Origin: Zea mays
Taxonomy: Eukaryota > Streptophyta > Magnoliopsida > Poales > Poaceae
NCBI RefSeq assembly: GCF_902167145.1
Contig: NC_050098.1
Location: 109,716,207 to 109,780,206, forward strand
Reading direction: 5' to 3'
Length of the DNA: 64,000 bases
The position numbers and the translations under genes were made by a program. Under the pieces are notes generated by a model. It was not told the origin of the DNA. It did no database searches and saw nothing but the letters and a program-made list of their open reading frames with translations. Numbering within the stretch: the stretch's first letter is position 1; each line of letters begins with the position of its first letter. Shown piece by piece: positions 9,086 through 21,614 of the stretch.

Positions 9086-10582
9086 TCAGGGTTCTGACAC
9101 GTGAATTGCACACTTCCACCCCTTCCTATCTGCGGCGAGCTCTTTGTCAATATTCCACTCCTTCAGGTCTCTCTTCACAGCCTCTGTCCACGTCAAAGTT
9201 GGTCGACCTCTACCTCTCTTCACATTTTCGGGACGCCTAATTATTCCGATATGCACTGGTGCCTCTTCAGGTCTTCGTTGGATATGTCCAAACCATCTCA
9301 AGCGATGTTGCATAAGCTTCTCCTCAATCGGCGCCACTCCTACTCTCTCTCGTATATCATCATTCCGGACTCGATCTCTCCTTGTGTGGCCACATATCCA
9401 GCGCAACATACGCATCTCTGCCACACTTAGTTGTTGGACATGTTGTCTTTTAGTGGGCCAACATTCTGCTCCATACAACATAGCTGGCCGGATTGCTGTC
9501 CTGTAGAATTTGCCTTTTAGTTTGCGTGGCACCCGGGTGTCGCATAAGACACCTGCAGCTTGTCGCCACTTCAACCATCCGGCTTTAATTCTATGACTGA
9601 CATCCTCATCGATGTCTCCCTCCTTTTGAAGCATTGATCCTAAGTAACGAAAAGTGTCTTTCTTGGGTACCACTTGCCCATCAAGACTAACATCGCCATC
9701 CTCATACCCCATGGCACTGAAATCACACTTCATATACTCTGTTTTAGACCTACTAAGCCTAAAACCTTTTGCTTCCAGCGTCTGCCTCCACAATTCCAAC
9801 TTTTGAGAAACACCACTCCTACTCTCCTCAATAAGTACCACATCATCGGCAAAAAGCATACACCACGGTAAAACTCCTTGTATGTCCCTTGTGACCTCAT
9901 CTATCACCAAAGCGAAAAGATAAGGGCTCAAAGCCGACCCTTGATGTAGTCCTATGTTAATTGGAAAGTCATCGGTGTCTCCATCACTTGTTCGGACACT
10001 TGTCACAACATTAGTGTACATATCTTTAATAAGATTAATGTACTTTGTTGCTACTTTGTGTTTTTCCAAGGCCCACCACATTACACTCCTAGGTACTTTG
10101 TCATAAGCCTTCTCCAAGTCTATGAAGACCATATGCAGGTCTTTCTTTTGTTCTCTGAATCTCTCCATAAGTTGTCTTAGTAAGAAAATGGCCTCCATAG
10201 TTGATCTCCCGGGCATGAAACCAAACTGATTTTGGGTCACGCCCGTCATCTTCCGCAGGCGGTGTTCAATGACTCTCTCCCATAGCTTCATTGTATGGCT
10301 CATGAGCTTAATTCCACGGTAATTAGTACAACTTTGAACATCTCCTTTGTTCTTGAAGATTGGTACTAATGTACTCCGCCGCCACTCGTCGGGCATTCTG
10401 TTTGCCCGAAAGATGGTGTTGAAAAGCTTAGTCAGCCATACTATCGCTATGTCTCCAAGACATCTCCATACCTCGATAGGGATACCATCAGGGCCCATCG
10501 CCTTTCCTACCTTCATCCTTTTTAGCGCCTCCTTAACTTCATATTCTTGTATCCTTCGTACAAAACCCCCTGTTGTTCTCAT
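9086..10582 (-). pseudogene. LINE reverse transcriptase half (498 aa frame)
   Basis: The frame encodes the RTE reverse transcriptase. Visible blocks include KAMGPDGIPIEVW, NYRGIKLMSHTMKLWERVI, QFGFMPGRST, DLEKAYDKVPR, GLHQGSALSPYLF and the catalytic LPWCMLFADDVVL. The C-terminal part (about residues 330-498) carries RYLGSMLQKEGDID and the WFGHIQRRPEEAPV block usual in this clade. It ends at a TGA near 9086, about 225 bp before the TTG tail. In an intact element it would be the second half of one long ORF. Here it is out of frame with the endonuclease half (overlap 10539-10582), so I call it broken. Confidence 0.8.
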
Positions 10583-12209
10583 CGAATGGCTCGTCCAATT
10601 CTATTGTAGCACTCTCATTCCCTCCATTGAACAATTTGTTGAAGTACTCCTTCCATCTGTTCTTGATCTCTTCACTCTTCACTAATAGTTGGTTTGCTTC
10701 ATCCTTGATGCATTTGACTTGGTTGACATCCCTTGTCTTCCTTTCACGAATCTTGGCCATCCTATAGATATCCTTTTCTCCCTGCTTTGTGTCCAGCCGT
10801 TGATAAAGGTCGTCATAGGCTTGACCCCGGGCTCTACTAACCGCTCGCTTTGCAGACTTCTTCGCTATCCTGTACTTCTCTATGTTTTCTGCACACTTGT
10901 CATGATGTAAGCGTTTGTAGCAATCTTTCTTCTCCTTGATAGCCTTTTGGACATCTTCGTTCCACCACCAAGTGTCTTTAACTTCCCTTCTGTTCCCTTG
11001 ACTCAACCCAAACTCTTCTGAAGCTATCTTTCGGATGCATGTCGCCATCTTCCTCCACATGATATTTGCGTCTCCCTCTCCTGCCCAAGGGCCCTCCTTG
11101 ATAACTCTCTCCTTGAAAGTTTGGGCCACATCCCCTTTAAGCTTCCACCACTTTGTTCTAGTGACCTTGTTATGCTTATTCCGTTGTAAACGAATCTTAA
11201 AACGGAAGTCAGCAACGACAAGCTTATGTTGGGTTACCACACACTCTCCAGGTATAACCTTGCAATCTAAGCAGGCATGCCTGTCCTCTTTTCTCAAGAG
11301 GACGAAATCAATCTGGCTAGTGTGTTGGCCACTACTGAAGGTCACCAGGTGGGATTGCCTCTTCTTAAAGAAAGTGTTTGCTATAAACATGTCATAGGCT
11401 AGGGCAAAGTTCAGGATTTCCTCTCCTTCTTGATTCCTGGTCCCAAAGCCGAAGCCTCCATGTACACCCTCGAAACTGGTGCTAGATGTACCCACATGGC
11501 CATTGAGATCTCCTCCTATGAAGAGCTTCTCGCCAACTGGCACACTACTAACCATGTCCTCCAGGCCTTCCCAGAACTCTCTCTTTGAGTTCTCATTAAG
11601 GCCTACTTGAGGAGCATACGCGCTGATAACATTGAGAACCAAGTCCCCAATGACCAGCTTGACTAGGATGATTCTATCTCCTACCATCTTAACATCTACT
11701 ACCCCATCTTTGAGGCTCTTGTCGATCAAGACGCCTACTCCATTCTTGTTTGTTGCAGTCCCTGTGTACCACAACTTGAAACCTGTACCTTCCACTTCCT
11801 TCGCCTTCTGTCCCTTCCACTTGGTCTCTTGAACGCATAAAATATTTACCCGTCTCCTCACCGCAACGTCAACTATTTCTCGTAACTTACCTGTTAAGGA
11901 ACCTACGTTCCAACTGCCTACACGGACCCTAGTTGGCTCGACTAGCTTCCTTACCCTTCGCACCCGCCGAGGAAGATGCAAAGACCCTTGCTCATTTTTC
12001 ACTACACCCGGGCGCCGATGTAGCGCGCCACTAAGGATGCGACGACCCGATCCTTGCTCACTTATCACCGGCTCCAGATCAAGAGACAGCGCGTCACTTG
12101 AGGGGTGACGACCCGGCCCTTGCTCATTTAACACCATACCCGGGTTCCGATATGGCGCGTCGCTAAGAGGGTTACGCCCCAACGGTTTTCTTTGTGGTTT
12201 CATCTCCAT
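10539..12209 (-). pseudogene. LINE endonuclease half (556 aa frame)
   Basis: This is an apurinic-like endonuclease (EEP family) at about residues 95-340. Its motifs are VGSWNVGSLTGKL, VQETKWKG, SAYAPQVG, FIGGDLNGHVG and SGQHTSQIDFVLL. It nicks target DNA for target-primed reverse transcription. The remainder is the basic linker before RT. The frame shifts near 10565-10580, where the plus strand has a run of C (aaaacccccctg). The RT half continues in another frame. Plant annotation pipelines often label such frames 'craniofacial development protein 2-like'. That label reflects the shared endonuclease fold, not a host role. Confidence 0.8.
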
Positions 12210-12340
12210 AAGATTTGGCTGGTTTTTTTACGTTGGTTTGCCGGACCTAACACAACCCTCCTCCTTTACCGGGCTTGGGACCGGCTATGTTGAAACGACT
12301 CAAGGAAGTCTTCCAATCAACATAGGCGGAGTCAGCAATC

Positions 12341-15300
12341 TAAGGTAAGGCTTAATCTTACGACTTGAAATTTTGGTGGTACACTTAGCCAATTAGGGTC
12401 AAGTTTGGTTAGGTTGAATGGCCAGATTATTTTAGTGTTCCACTGATGTTTCTTTTTATGTTTTAGTTAAAGTTTACTAAGATTCCTAGCTTAATTTATT
12501 GGGGCGAGATTCATTATTCTTTCTGATTTATCTCTTCTTTTCCTTTTCTTTTATGCTTTTAAGGTGGGTTTGAACTACAAGCTAGTTTTATAAATTTCCA
12601 AAACTTCTGCAAAAATTACAGTGGCTTCTCACTGGTGTATAACTCTCTGTCTCAGAAATTGGGGCTTGAAAAGTTAAGGGTTCTCTTTGTAAAAAATTAT
12701 CAAATCTAAGGGCAAAGGGGGTGCTTTGAACTACAACTCTCCTCTAACAGTGGATTATTCCCTAAGGCTTATTTTTGCTGGCATTTAGGTGTAATAACAT
12801 GACTTTGTACCAAATTGTAGCCACTAATACTTATTGGGCAGTTTACTGTGATTTTCTAAAGTTTTTGGCCAATGGGGTGCTTTCTACTACCATTATACTT
12901 GAAAAATATCAAACAACAGGTTTCTAATTTTTCCTATCTTCTTCTTTGTGCAAGAGCAATCATTCTAGAATTTGGCAACTTTTTGCTTAAGGGAAGAGGG
13001 GGTAGAAATTCTTGGATTATATGGCCTTTTTCATGGGGTAGGGGGGGTAATGGGTGTTACTTTACATTTTTAGATAGATTTCATATTTTTCTCTGGTGGT
13101 CTACTTCATCAATAGTTTGTAAAAAAATATTTGCCTACTATTGCACAGTTTTATGCTTCCTTATGATTTAATTAGAACATGGGCCAAAATCAAGTTTTAA
13201 TTGTTCAACCCACTTATTACGATGGGTTGGGGTGTCTATTATTTTTGTAGTGGTTTCCTAGTAGTTAGGAGTCTCCTGAATTTTTCTTACCATTTTTGCA
13301 ATGGTCCTTATCTTTTTAATTATGGTTTTTCTTGGTTTCTTATTGCCTAATAAATATTTAACCTTGGATTAGTTCTGGACTAGGGTTCTCTATATTTTTC
13401 CTAGGTTCCTCATCACTTAAATATACTAGGAAAAATATGTTCATCATCTGTTCATTAATTTCTACTGCCTTTCTTAATTTCCTAAATTTTGGACAGATAT
13501 AGTTTTTAATAGAAAATGTTGAGTTATTCTTGTATACTGGGGTGCTTAGTATTTTTAAACAATGTGTATGTTGGGTATGTATCTCTACAAATTTTCTTAA
13601 ATCTAGCACAAAACTATTTCAAATTTACTTCATATTAATAAGGTTTGGGAAGTTTCCTTATTTAATTCAGAACTCTAAAAATTAATACAAAAAACATGGG
13701 GTTCAGTATTTTTGTCTGACAGTTCATAATAATTGGAATCCAACAAAATTGATTTGACAAATTTTGGATGAGTATTTCTCAAGTTATGAATTTTTTAAGT
13801 TCTCCACTTATTTAAAAAGAATAAACATAAGTGGTTAAAGGAAATAGGTTTCGTATCGGGGTCCCTGGGTTTACTTCTATCTAATTTGTTTATACCGTGC
13901 CCCTGAAACACTATTCACCTGAGTCTCTGACTTCGCAGAAAACTCCCTAGGGTTCCACTAAATCAAACCTGCGGTCCTTCCTCTACTTAAACAGTGCCCG
14001 TGGCGGAGGAAAGGGTGGAGGGGCCTACCGGCGGCGAGATTGCTCCGGTGAGGTGGCCGAGGGTGTAGGGGAGGTCGTGATGGTCACACCGATGTGCGGA
14101 TTGTCTCCGGTGATGGTCGGAGTAGGTCAGTCCACGTGCGCAGGCGGGGAAGCTCGTCGGCGGGGAGGGCTCCGGCCTATCCCAGGCGGTAGAGTTCAAT
14201 TAAATTGGTCAGTGAGCTTCACTAGGTGCTAGGGAAGGCGTAGGCACGAGGAATTGAACTACGGCTTACCGGTTAGTCGTGGCCACGCGCGCCGATGGGG
14301 AAAACAACTCCGACGAGGGTGGAACGGCTTCTCCGGTGAAGTAGCATCCGGTTTCTCGCTTCGGGGAGCTCTACGGGGCTCTAGGGAAGCTAGCCGAGGC
14401 ACGAGACCGAGTGGAGATGGCCGAGAGTGGTCTGGCCACGGTGGTCGAGTGCTTGGGCTACTTGGCGGGGCGGCGCAGAGCTCGCCGGAGCTAAGTGCTG
14501 GGTCTGGGGAGTCAGGTGAGGCGTGGAGGGAGTACGACCAAGGCTTCCCTGCTCTTTATAGGCTCAGGCGCGGTGCACAGGCGGGCGTGGACCAGCATGG
14601 CACGCAAGCGTGCACAGCTTGGTGCGGGTGCGCAGGCTGGCATGCACCGGGCATGTCAGCCATGATCGAGCACGTGGCACCATTGCTTCTGCCCGTGTTC
14701 TAACGCCGATAGGGCACAGGTCTTCGTGAATTTGGGCAAGATCACCGTGTAAGATTTGTTCCCCCGACTAAGCTCTGTCGTTTGTGTGTGAAGTCGAGCA
14801 GTTTCGGGTCAAGGGCAGAGAGTTGTCGCCTCGTCAATGTGCAGTGTCACAAGGCCGAGTTCCGAGGTAAATCCCTGCCAAGATCATGTCAAACGGCCGA
14901 GTCTTGCTCCCAAATTTTTCTAGGGTATGTTCAAGGTAGTTTGGCGCCATTTTTATATTTGGACCAAATGGATTTGTGTTTTTGAATCAAGAGAACACAA
15001 CTGTTCTTTATGAAGAGGTCAGATTTCAGAAATCTGAATTTCTGAATTTCACAAGGAGGCTTTACTTCAAGGGCTGTTTTGGGAATTTGCACAACTCTTT
15101 TGATTAGAATTTCTTAGTAGGCTTTGTAGCTTATTTGGTGTATTACATCTTTGATAATTGGTCCATATTAAGATTTTGCATTTTTCATAATCTTTTTACT
15201 AATTTCCTCCCTCATGTTCCAAAAGCTTAATTGGGTGGTGTTAGGGTTTTGAACCCTTTTCTCTCTTGAGATGTATGATATGTTTAGAGTGTAGCTTTTG

Positions 15301-15430
15301 AGATGAAAAAGACTTAACTTAGGTTTTAGTTCCTTAAGTTTGGTGTCTCTTGCTTAATTAAAATCACATGTGATAATGGTCACAAGTTGGGGCACTGGGG
15401 AAAAACCCTAAGTAACACTGGGTTGTTACA
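12341..15430 (-). repeat. 3' LTR of E2, right segment
   Basis: It is homologous to E4 LTR 38775-41838 across its length. It ends on the right at the LTR start (minus TGTAACAACCC) against the polypurine tract. A TATA box (minus TATAAAG, 14554-14560) precedes a GC-rich leader at 13980-14550. Reading frames here, such as 14254-14703 plus, are by-products of GC content. Confidence 0.8.
14554..14560 (-). promoter_or_regulatory. TATA box of E2 LTR
   Basis: The minus strand reads TATAAAG at the same relative place as in both E4 LTRs (40961-40967 and 51836-51842). Confidence 0.45.
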
Positions 15431-15446
15431 GCCTTCCCCCCTTAAA
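15431..15446 (-). promoter_or_regulatory. Polypurine tract of E2
   Basis: The minus strand reads TTTAAGGGGGGAAGGC, directly before the 3' LTR start TGTAACAACC. The element-typical CTCGGGACGAGATTC lies just upstream. Confidence 0.8.
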
Positions 15447-15685
15447 GGAATCTCGTCCCGAGATTCGGGTCGGAATCCTTTGGGGTGCAGTGAAGGTTAA
15501 GGCTTGCTTGAATTTGGTGGTTTGTTCATTAAGGTTCTTCTTAGTAAACTGCTCTTCGAATGTCATCTTCTTTGCAACTTCAGAACGAAGTCCTCTTAGT
15601 TTTAGTCTTTCAACTAACTCCTTTTATGTTAAGATCATTTTTCTTATATTTAGATTCAAAGGGCAGGGGGAGGGGTTGGGCATGA

Positions 15686-16408
15686 TTACGTACCAATTCC
15701 CTTAGGTACACAATCGGGGAAGTTTGAACGTAGAAATTCCTTAGTCTCCCAAGTAGCCTCTTCCTCTGAGTGATTACTCCATTGGATCTTATACATTTTG
15801 GTCGATTTAGCCTGAGTTGATCTTTCTTTGCAACCCAGAACCTTGGATGGATACTCTTAGTATGATAGATCTGGCTTTATCTCCACTTCTGGTTCCGCTA
15901 TGATCTCGGTCGACAATCGAACATATTTCTTCAGTTGGGATACATGGAATACAATGTGGATGGCAGACATTTTTGGAGGTAACTTCAATTTGTATGCCAC
16001 GAGTCCACATGCTTCCACAATCTCATAAGGTCCAATGGAGCGAGGGGCTAACTTGCCTTTGATCCCAAACCTCTGCACTCCTTTGGTGGGTGATACTTTC
16101 AGATATACGAAATCTCCCACTTCAAACTGGAGGGGTTTTCTTCTCTTAACATGGTAACTCTTTTGCCTGGCCTGAGCAGCTTCTAGATTCTTCCTGATTA
16201 GCTTGACTTTCCTCTTGGCTTCATTCACTAAGTCAGGTCCAAAAATTTCTGTCTCTCCAGGCTGAGACCAATTGAGGGGTGTTCGACACCTTCTTCCATA
16301 TAGGGCTTCGAAAGGTGCCATCCGTAGGCTGGATTGATAACTGATGTTATAAGCAAACTTTGCCAAAGAGAGGTACTTATCCAGTTCTTGCCGCACTCGA
16401 TCGCACAA
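15686..16408 (-). pseudogene. E2 integrase C-terminus and chromodomain (frameshifted)
   Basis: This continues integrase in a different frame from the part at 16228-18141; the switch is near 16390. It begins around [17 protein letters not shown]. It carries the [13 protein letters not shown] block, the GKLAPRSIGPYEIVEACG beta-rich DNA-binding part and FHVSQLKKY. A TAA at 15859 comes just before the chromodomain, whose KMYKIQWSNHSEEEATWE core is still readable. The stop used by E4 (TGA) reads TGT here, so the frame runs on to TAA at 15686-15688. Confidence 0.75.
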
Positions 16409-18141
16409 GCCCCTAGCATATCTTCAAGAATTTGATTTACCCTTTTGGTCTGACCATAAGTCTGTGGGTGGTAAGCTAAACTTCTTATTAGCTTGGTTCC
16501 CAAAGACTCTTGCATTTGTTCCCAAAATCTAGCAACGAATTGGGCTCCTCGGTCAGAGACAATGGTCCAGGGTAACCTGTGCAAACACACGATTCGGTCA
16601 ATGTACAGCTCTGCATACTTCTGAGCCTTATCAGTGGTGTGCACTGGAAGAAAACGTGCCACTTTTGTCAGTCGGTCCACAATGAACCAAATTGAATCAT
16701 GATGCCGAGGGGTATTGGGCAGACCCACAATAAAATCCATGCTGATGTCATCCCATTTCCATGAAGGTACTGATAGGGGTTGCAAGGCACCAGCTGATTT
16801 CAAGTGGCTTGCTTTTATCCTCTGACATGTGTCACATTCTGATAAATATTGGGCTATCTCCCTCTTCATTCTGGTCCACCAATACGAGGGCTTCAGATCA
16901 TGGTACATTTTGGTGCTTCCTGGATGCATGAAGAATTTGGAGAGATGAGCCTCATCCAAGATTTTCTTCTTGAGATCCTTATTTTTAGGAACCACCAATC
17001 TGCTTCCAAACCATAATATACCCTTCCCATCTTGGTGGAAACACTTATACTTCTCTGTCTTCTGATGGAGGTTCTCCTTAATGATTTGCACTCCCTTGTC
17101 ACTAAGTTGGGCCATGATTATCTGGTCTCGCAAAGTTGGCTCAACGGAAATATGAGACAAAGCACCAGAAGGAATCACTTCAATCTTCATTTTGCTCAAC
17201 TCATCACATAGGGTGTTGATGCGAGAATCCATCATAACATAGTTGCATTGCGATTTCCGACTCAAGGCATCAGCTACTACATTGGCTTTCCCTAGGTGGT
17301 AGTGTACCTCTAGGTCATAGTCCTTGATCAGCTCTAGCCATCTTCTCTGCCTCATGTTGAGATCAGCCTGAGTAAAGATATACTTGAGGCTCTTATGATC
17401 TGTGAAGATGTTGAAGTGGGTTCCCATCCGATAGTGTCTCCACACCTTCAATGTATGAACCACGACTGCTAACTCCAAGTCATGAGTGGGATAATTTTGC
17501 TCGTGAGGCCTGAGTGACCTGGATGCGTAGGCAATGACCCCATTGTCTTGCATCAAAACACAACCCAGTCCAGTGCCAGAGGCATCACAATACACATCAA
17601 ATGGCTTGTCGTTGTCGGGTTGCGTTAACACCGGTGCTGTGGTTAGATGCTGCCTCAAGGTGTGAAAAGCATCTTCGCACTTCTGACCCCAAACAAACTT
17701 GGCTCCTTTCTTCAACAATTCATTCATCGGCTTCACAATTCGAGAGAAATCCAGAATGAATCTCCGATAATAACCGGCCAATCCTAGAAAACTTCGAATC
17801 TGACGGACAATTGTTGGCAGCTTCCAGTTCATCACCTCTTGCACCTTATCCGGATCAACAGCTATGCCTGTTTGAGAGATAGTGTGACCCAAGAATTTGA
17901 TTTCCTTTAGCCAGAAATCACATTTTGACAGTTTGGCATAAAGACGGTGCTCTCGCAGACGTTGAAGCACTACATGCAAATGACCGGCATGCTCTTCTTC
18001 GTTCTTTAAGTACACCAAGATATCATCGATGAAAACCACCACAAACTTGTCCAGTTCAGGCATGAAGACAGAATTCATCAGATACATGAAGTATGCTGGC
18101 GCATTTGTCAGCCTAAATGACATCACCAAATACTCATACAA
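16228..18141 (-). pseudogene. E2 RT C-terminus, RNase H and integrase (frameshifted)
   Basis: The part begins at the RT palm before FIDDILVY, the catalytic Asp pair. It continues through RNase H ([45 protein letters not shown]) to integrase. The integrase zinc finger ([10 protein letters not shown]...CDTCQRIK) and the first two catalytic Asp ([14 protein letters not shown]) are present. The third acidic residue is lost: the family block DGQTERVNQ reads YGQTKRVNQ, so catalytic Glu is Lys. The frame is lost near 16390. With the protease change, this copy could not integrate by itself. Confidence 0.8.
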
Positions 18142-18167
18142 CCCATATCTGGTTGAGAAGGCAGTCT

Positions 18168-19127
18168 TCAGAATATCACTTGCTCCTTGATCTGATGATA
18201 GCCGGAGCGAAGGTCTATCTTGGAAAATACTTTAGCTCCGACCAATTGATCGAAAAGAACATCAATATGAGGCAAAGGATACTTATTTTTGATAGTCACC
18301 ACATTGAGTGGGCAGTAATCTATACATAGCCTCAAGCTTTCTCCCTTCTTCTTTACAAACAAGGCTGGACATCCCCAAGGCGAAGTACTTGGGTGGATGA
18401 AACCCTTGTCTAACAACTCTTGCAATTGCTTCTTCAATTCTACCAATTCAGCGGGTGGCATCCGGTAAGGCCTCTTGGAAATAGGTGTCGTTCCTGGTTG
18501 CAACTCAATGGCGAATTCAATATCCCGGTCTGGTGGCATTCCTAGCAATTCATCAGGAAAAACATCTGCATACTCACAAACCACTGGAATCTTCTTCAAA
18601 GGTAACTCTATCATAGCAAAAGCACATGATCGAGTAGAGTCTTGGCTGGGTAGATACAATGCAAGGTCTCCGAAGGTAGGAGAACAGATTTCCAGAGCTC
18701 TGGCGGCTACATCCAACACCACTCGGTGTTGAGTCATCCAGTCAGCTCCGAGAATGATGTCCATACCCTCTAACCCCAAAATCAGGAGTGTGGTTTTGAA
18801 GATCTTGCTTCCTAGTGAGATAGGCACGTTACGATTTAATTGGTTTGTTGCAATTTTGCCCCCAGGCGTTGCTATCATGAAAGACCCTTTTGTATGATAG
18901 AAAGGCAGTTGACATTTAGCACTAAACTTCTGGCTAATGAAGCTATGAGATGCATCAGAATCAAACAGAATTAATGCAGGTTGATTAAAAACTGAAAAGA
19001 TACCAGTCATGATGGGGGCTCCTTCAGGTAACTCCTCCAGAGTAGTGAAGTTGAGCTTCCCTTGCCTGACTTGCACCTTCTGCTTCTTTCCTCTGTCTTG
19101 AGTTGGTGCTGGCATCTACCTCTGCTG
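18168..19127 (-). pseudogene. E2 protease and RT N-terminus (frameshifted)
   Basis: It holds the aspartic protease ([15 protein letters not shown]) and RT fingers ([42 protein letters not shown]). The family protease motif is DSGAS, as in E4. Here Gly is Asp, which likely destroys the active-site turn. Right after YHQIK a few bases seen in E4 are missing, the frame shifts, and RT continues in the 16228-18141 frame. Confidence 0.8.
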
Positions 19128-20101
19128 ATTCCTTGGGCAATTCTTGGCATAATGGCCCACATTGCCACAAGTGAAGCACTTATTCCCATTTCCCTGGCGG
19201 AACTACTACTGTTGGGGTTGATTGTTCCTTGGAGTGGGAGCTGGAAAGCGGTTGGGTGCTTGCTGCTACTGAGGTGGTCTGATCACCCATCTGCCTGCCT
19301 GCTGCTGGAATCCTCTGCTCTGATTGTTGGAAACAATCCTGAACCTTTGGGGTGGAGCGGAGGGTCCTGACATTGATGCCTTTCTCTTCTTCTCTGCCCG
19401 GTGAGCCACAATACAGTCTTCCTGTGAGATGGCCAAGTTGACCAACTCATTGAAGCTATCAGCCCGGACAGTGTTGAGACGCTCACGCAGCTTGGTGTTG
19501 AGACCCCTGCGGAAGCAGTCTCTCTTCTTTTCATCAGAGTCAGCATGATAACCCACGTACTGACACAGGTCGTTGAAGGCCTGGGCATACTGCAATACAG
19601 TGTGGGCCCCTTGATTGAGTGCCAGGAACTCATTCAACTTGCGGTCAAGAATCCCAGCTGGAATGTGGTGTCCCTTGAAGGTAATATTGAATTCCTCTCA
19701 AGAAACTTCATGACCAGCAGGTAGCATGGCGCGGAAATTGTCCCACCATGTCCGAGCAGGTCCGTGAAGCTGCTGCGCGGCGAAGCAAGCCTTGGTGTCA
19801 TCAAGGCAGTCTCCCGTGAGGAGGGGAAACTTGGACTTCACGACACGTAACCAACGTTAGCGTCCAACAGATCCTCTGCCTTGGTGAACAAAGGCGGCTG
19901 CGTGCTCAAGAACTCTTGGTAGGTCACCGCGACCGGAGGTCGCTGCGGCTGGCCTCCACCATACTACTGAGGGTGGGGCTGGCGCTGCAAGAGCTGTCGC
20001 AGAATTTCGTTCTGCTGAGCCATCAGCTCCTGCACCGTGGGAGCTGGAGGAGGTGGCGGGGGAACTTGCTCGTTCTGCCCGCGATGCTGCCTAGCTGCCA
20101 T
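19128..20101 (-). pseudogene. E2 gag
   Basis: Gag starts at ATG 20101 (MAARQHRGQNEQ, then a proline run), as in E4. The N-terminal part lies in one frame (19964-20101) and the capsid part in another (19266-19637), so there is at least one frameshift. The capsid part has FLALNQGAHTVLQYAQAF and FRRGLNTKLRERL. In-frame stops precede the zinc knuckle CFTCGNVGHYAKNC (19140-19185), which is intact in sequence. Confidence 0.75.
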
Positions 20102-20357
20102 ATGAAAACAGAGATTGATGCCATTGTTATCCCAATTCAAAACTCCGAACAACATGCTTCATATCATACGGAAAGAAAATGTCATAACATAACATCAATT
20201 TGATCGAGGATAACATGGTTACAATCACTTCATTGCTCGCAAAAGTCCTCAAGGGTTACATTAATTAGGGGAAGTACACGTAAGCCTAGTCCAAAATCTG
20301 ACGTCCACTAAGCCCGCGTGGGTTTCTATCCTCCTAAAGCGTCAAAACGACCCATCA

Positions 20358-21226
20358 ACCCTGAGTAGCGGAAGCAACACTGGATACGGGCGAAGGGGGC
20401 ATCTCGGAGGTAGTCATATTGGTACCAGGGGCTGGTCCTAACTCCTCGGGAGCCTCCTCTCCCTCGCTTCCGGCTTCGTTGGCCTCCATGTCTAGGTGGT
20501 GCATGTCCAGGTGATCATTAGCTTCCTCAAGCTCCTGCTGCACATCGTGGAGCTCGTTTTCCAGGACATCAATGGTGTTGTCTCAGATCTCCACCTGCTG
20601 CTCCAGGGTGGTGCGCTGGCTCAATCGTTCCACCTATAAGTCCTTTTCCACCAACTCTGAGGACAGGTCGACCATGAAGTCCTCTCAGATGTCGAGGGTG
20701 AGCTTGGTGGCCTGAGCGAGGTTAGCAAGGTGTGCATAGCGTCGCTCTACAGGGCCTGTAGGCGATACAGTGCGCTCACGCACTGAACAATGATCCTCCC
20801 AACTAAGTCGGGATACATAGCCCACACGTCCTTCACATGGCTCACACGGTTGCACCACATGGGGTCATCCCTCTTCTCAGATGGGAAGAGTCCCAAGGGG
20901 TGCATCACCATCTCCAGGGGATGGTAGCCACAGAAAGTCGTCAGATTCTTCAAAGCTGCCGCCTCGGTGGTGTCGTCTGTCATGAATCCAATAGCCTCGG
21001 AGTAAAGAGAATGTCAACCCGACTGAAGGGGGTGTGCCTCCAACGTCAGCCATACTCGATAATGTGGCACCCGATGCTCCTCATACAGCTGCACTGTGTA
21101 CAAAGGGGGTGTAGGGTAACCGGTGGAGTTGAGCACCTCCCACAAGATGGAAGGAAAACCCTCGTGAGAAAGGAAATCGGAACTGAAACGAGTGTCTCCT
21201 CCATTAGCGGGGGTGGGTGAAGTCAT
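20358..21226 (-). pseudogene. E2 orf0 (broken)
   Basis: This is homologous to the intact E4 orf0 (46785-47654). The start MTSPTPANGGDTRFSSDF is kept. Stops and frame changes split it into pieces at 21014-21226, 20747-20983 and 20355-20543. The readable domain has LYEEHRVP, TFCGYHPLEMVMHPLGLFP and a C-terminal acidic part. Confidence 0.75.
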
Positions 21227-21600
21227 CTGTGGAAGAGGATTAGATCTAAAGGTTATGGTGAAAGGAAGAAAAGTAAGAGAGCCTGGGTTGTTAAAAGGAA
21301 GTGGGTTAGATCAAATTTTACTCCTTTAATTTCTATTCCTTTCAGTTTTATAAGGCATGCATGCTGAAAAGAACGTCTCCTCACCGAGTCAGAAGGGTGC
21401 CTTTGGGGCATCCTTAAAATACTAAGACCGACCCATATGGCCTACTTAACTAGCCACCTGCTTTCCCCCACTATTCCTGAGGCCTTTTGTCCTAGGTCTA
21501 GCGTTCTAGTCCTGACGATTCCAATACTGGTTTTCTAAGCAAGTTTTAAATTTTGAAAAGTTGGTATTCGCGATTTAATGCTTTCTCTGTGGTGGTATTT

Positions 21601-21612
21601 GCTCCGATACCA
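21601..21612 (-). promoter_or_regulatory. Primer binding site of E2
   Basis: The minus strand reads TGGTATCGGAGC, complementary to the tRNA-Met 3' end, two bases inside the LTR end at 21615. Confidence 0.8.
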
Positions 21613-21614
21613 GC

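Larger units (their letters stand above)
8825..12340 (-). mobile_element. RTE-type non-LTR retrotransposon (LINE)
   Basis: A minus-strand LINE of about 3.5 kb lies in the 3' LTR of E2. E2-like sequence stops at 8824 and resumes near 12345. It has one endonuclease-RT coding region split by a single frameshift, no separate gag-like ORF, and a 3' tail of TTG repeats (8825-8860). That structure is typical of the RTE clade. The 5' end is approximate, because a clean target duplication is not visible. Confidence 0.85.

Noticed and set aside
10539..12209. Host gene 'craniofacial development protein 2-like'
   Set aside because: The endonuclease fold is followed by an RTE reverse transcriptase and a TTG tail, so it is a LINE.
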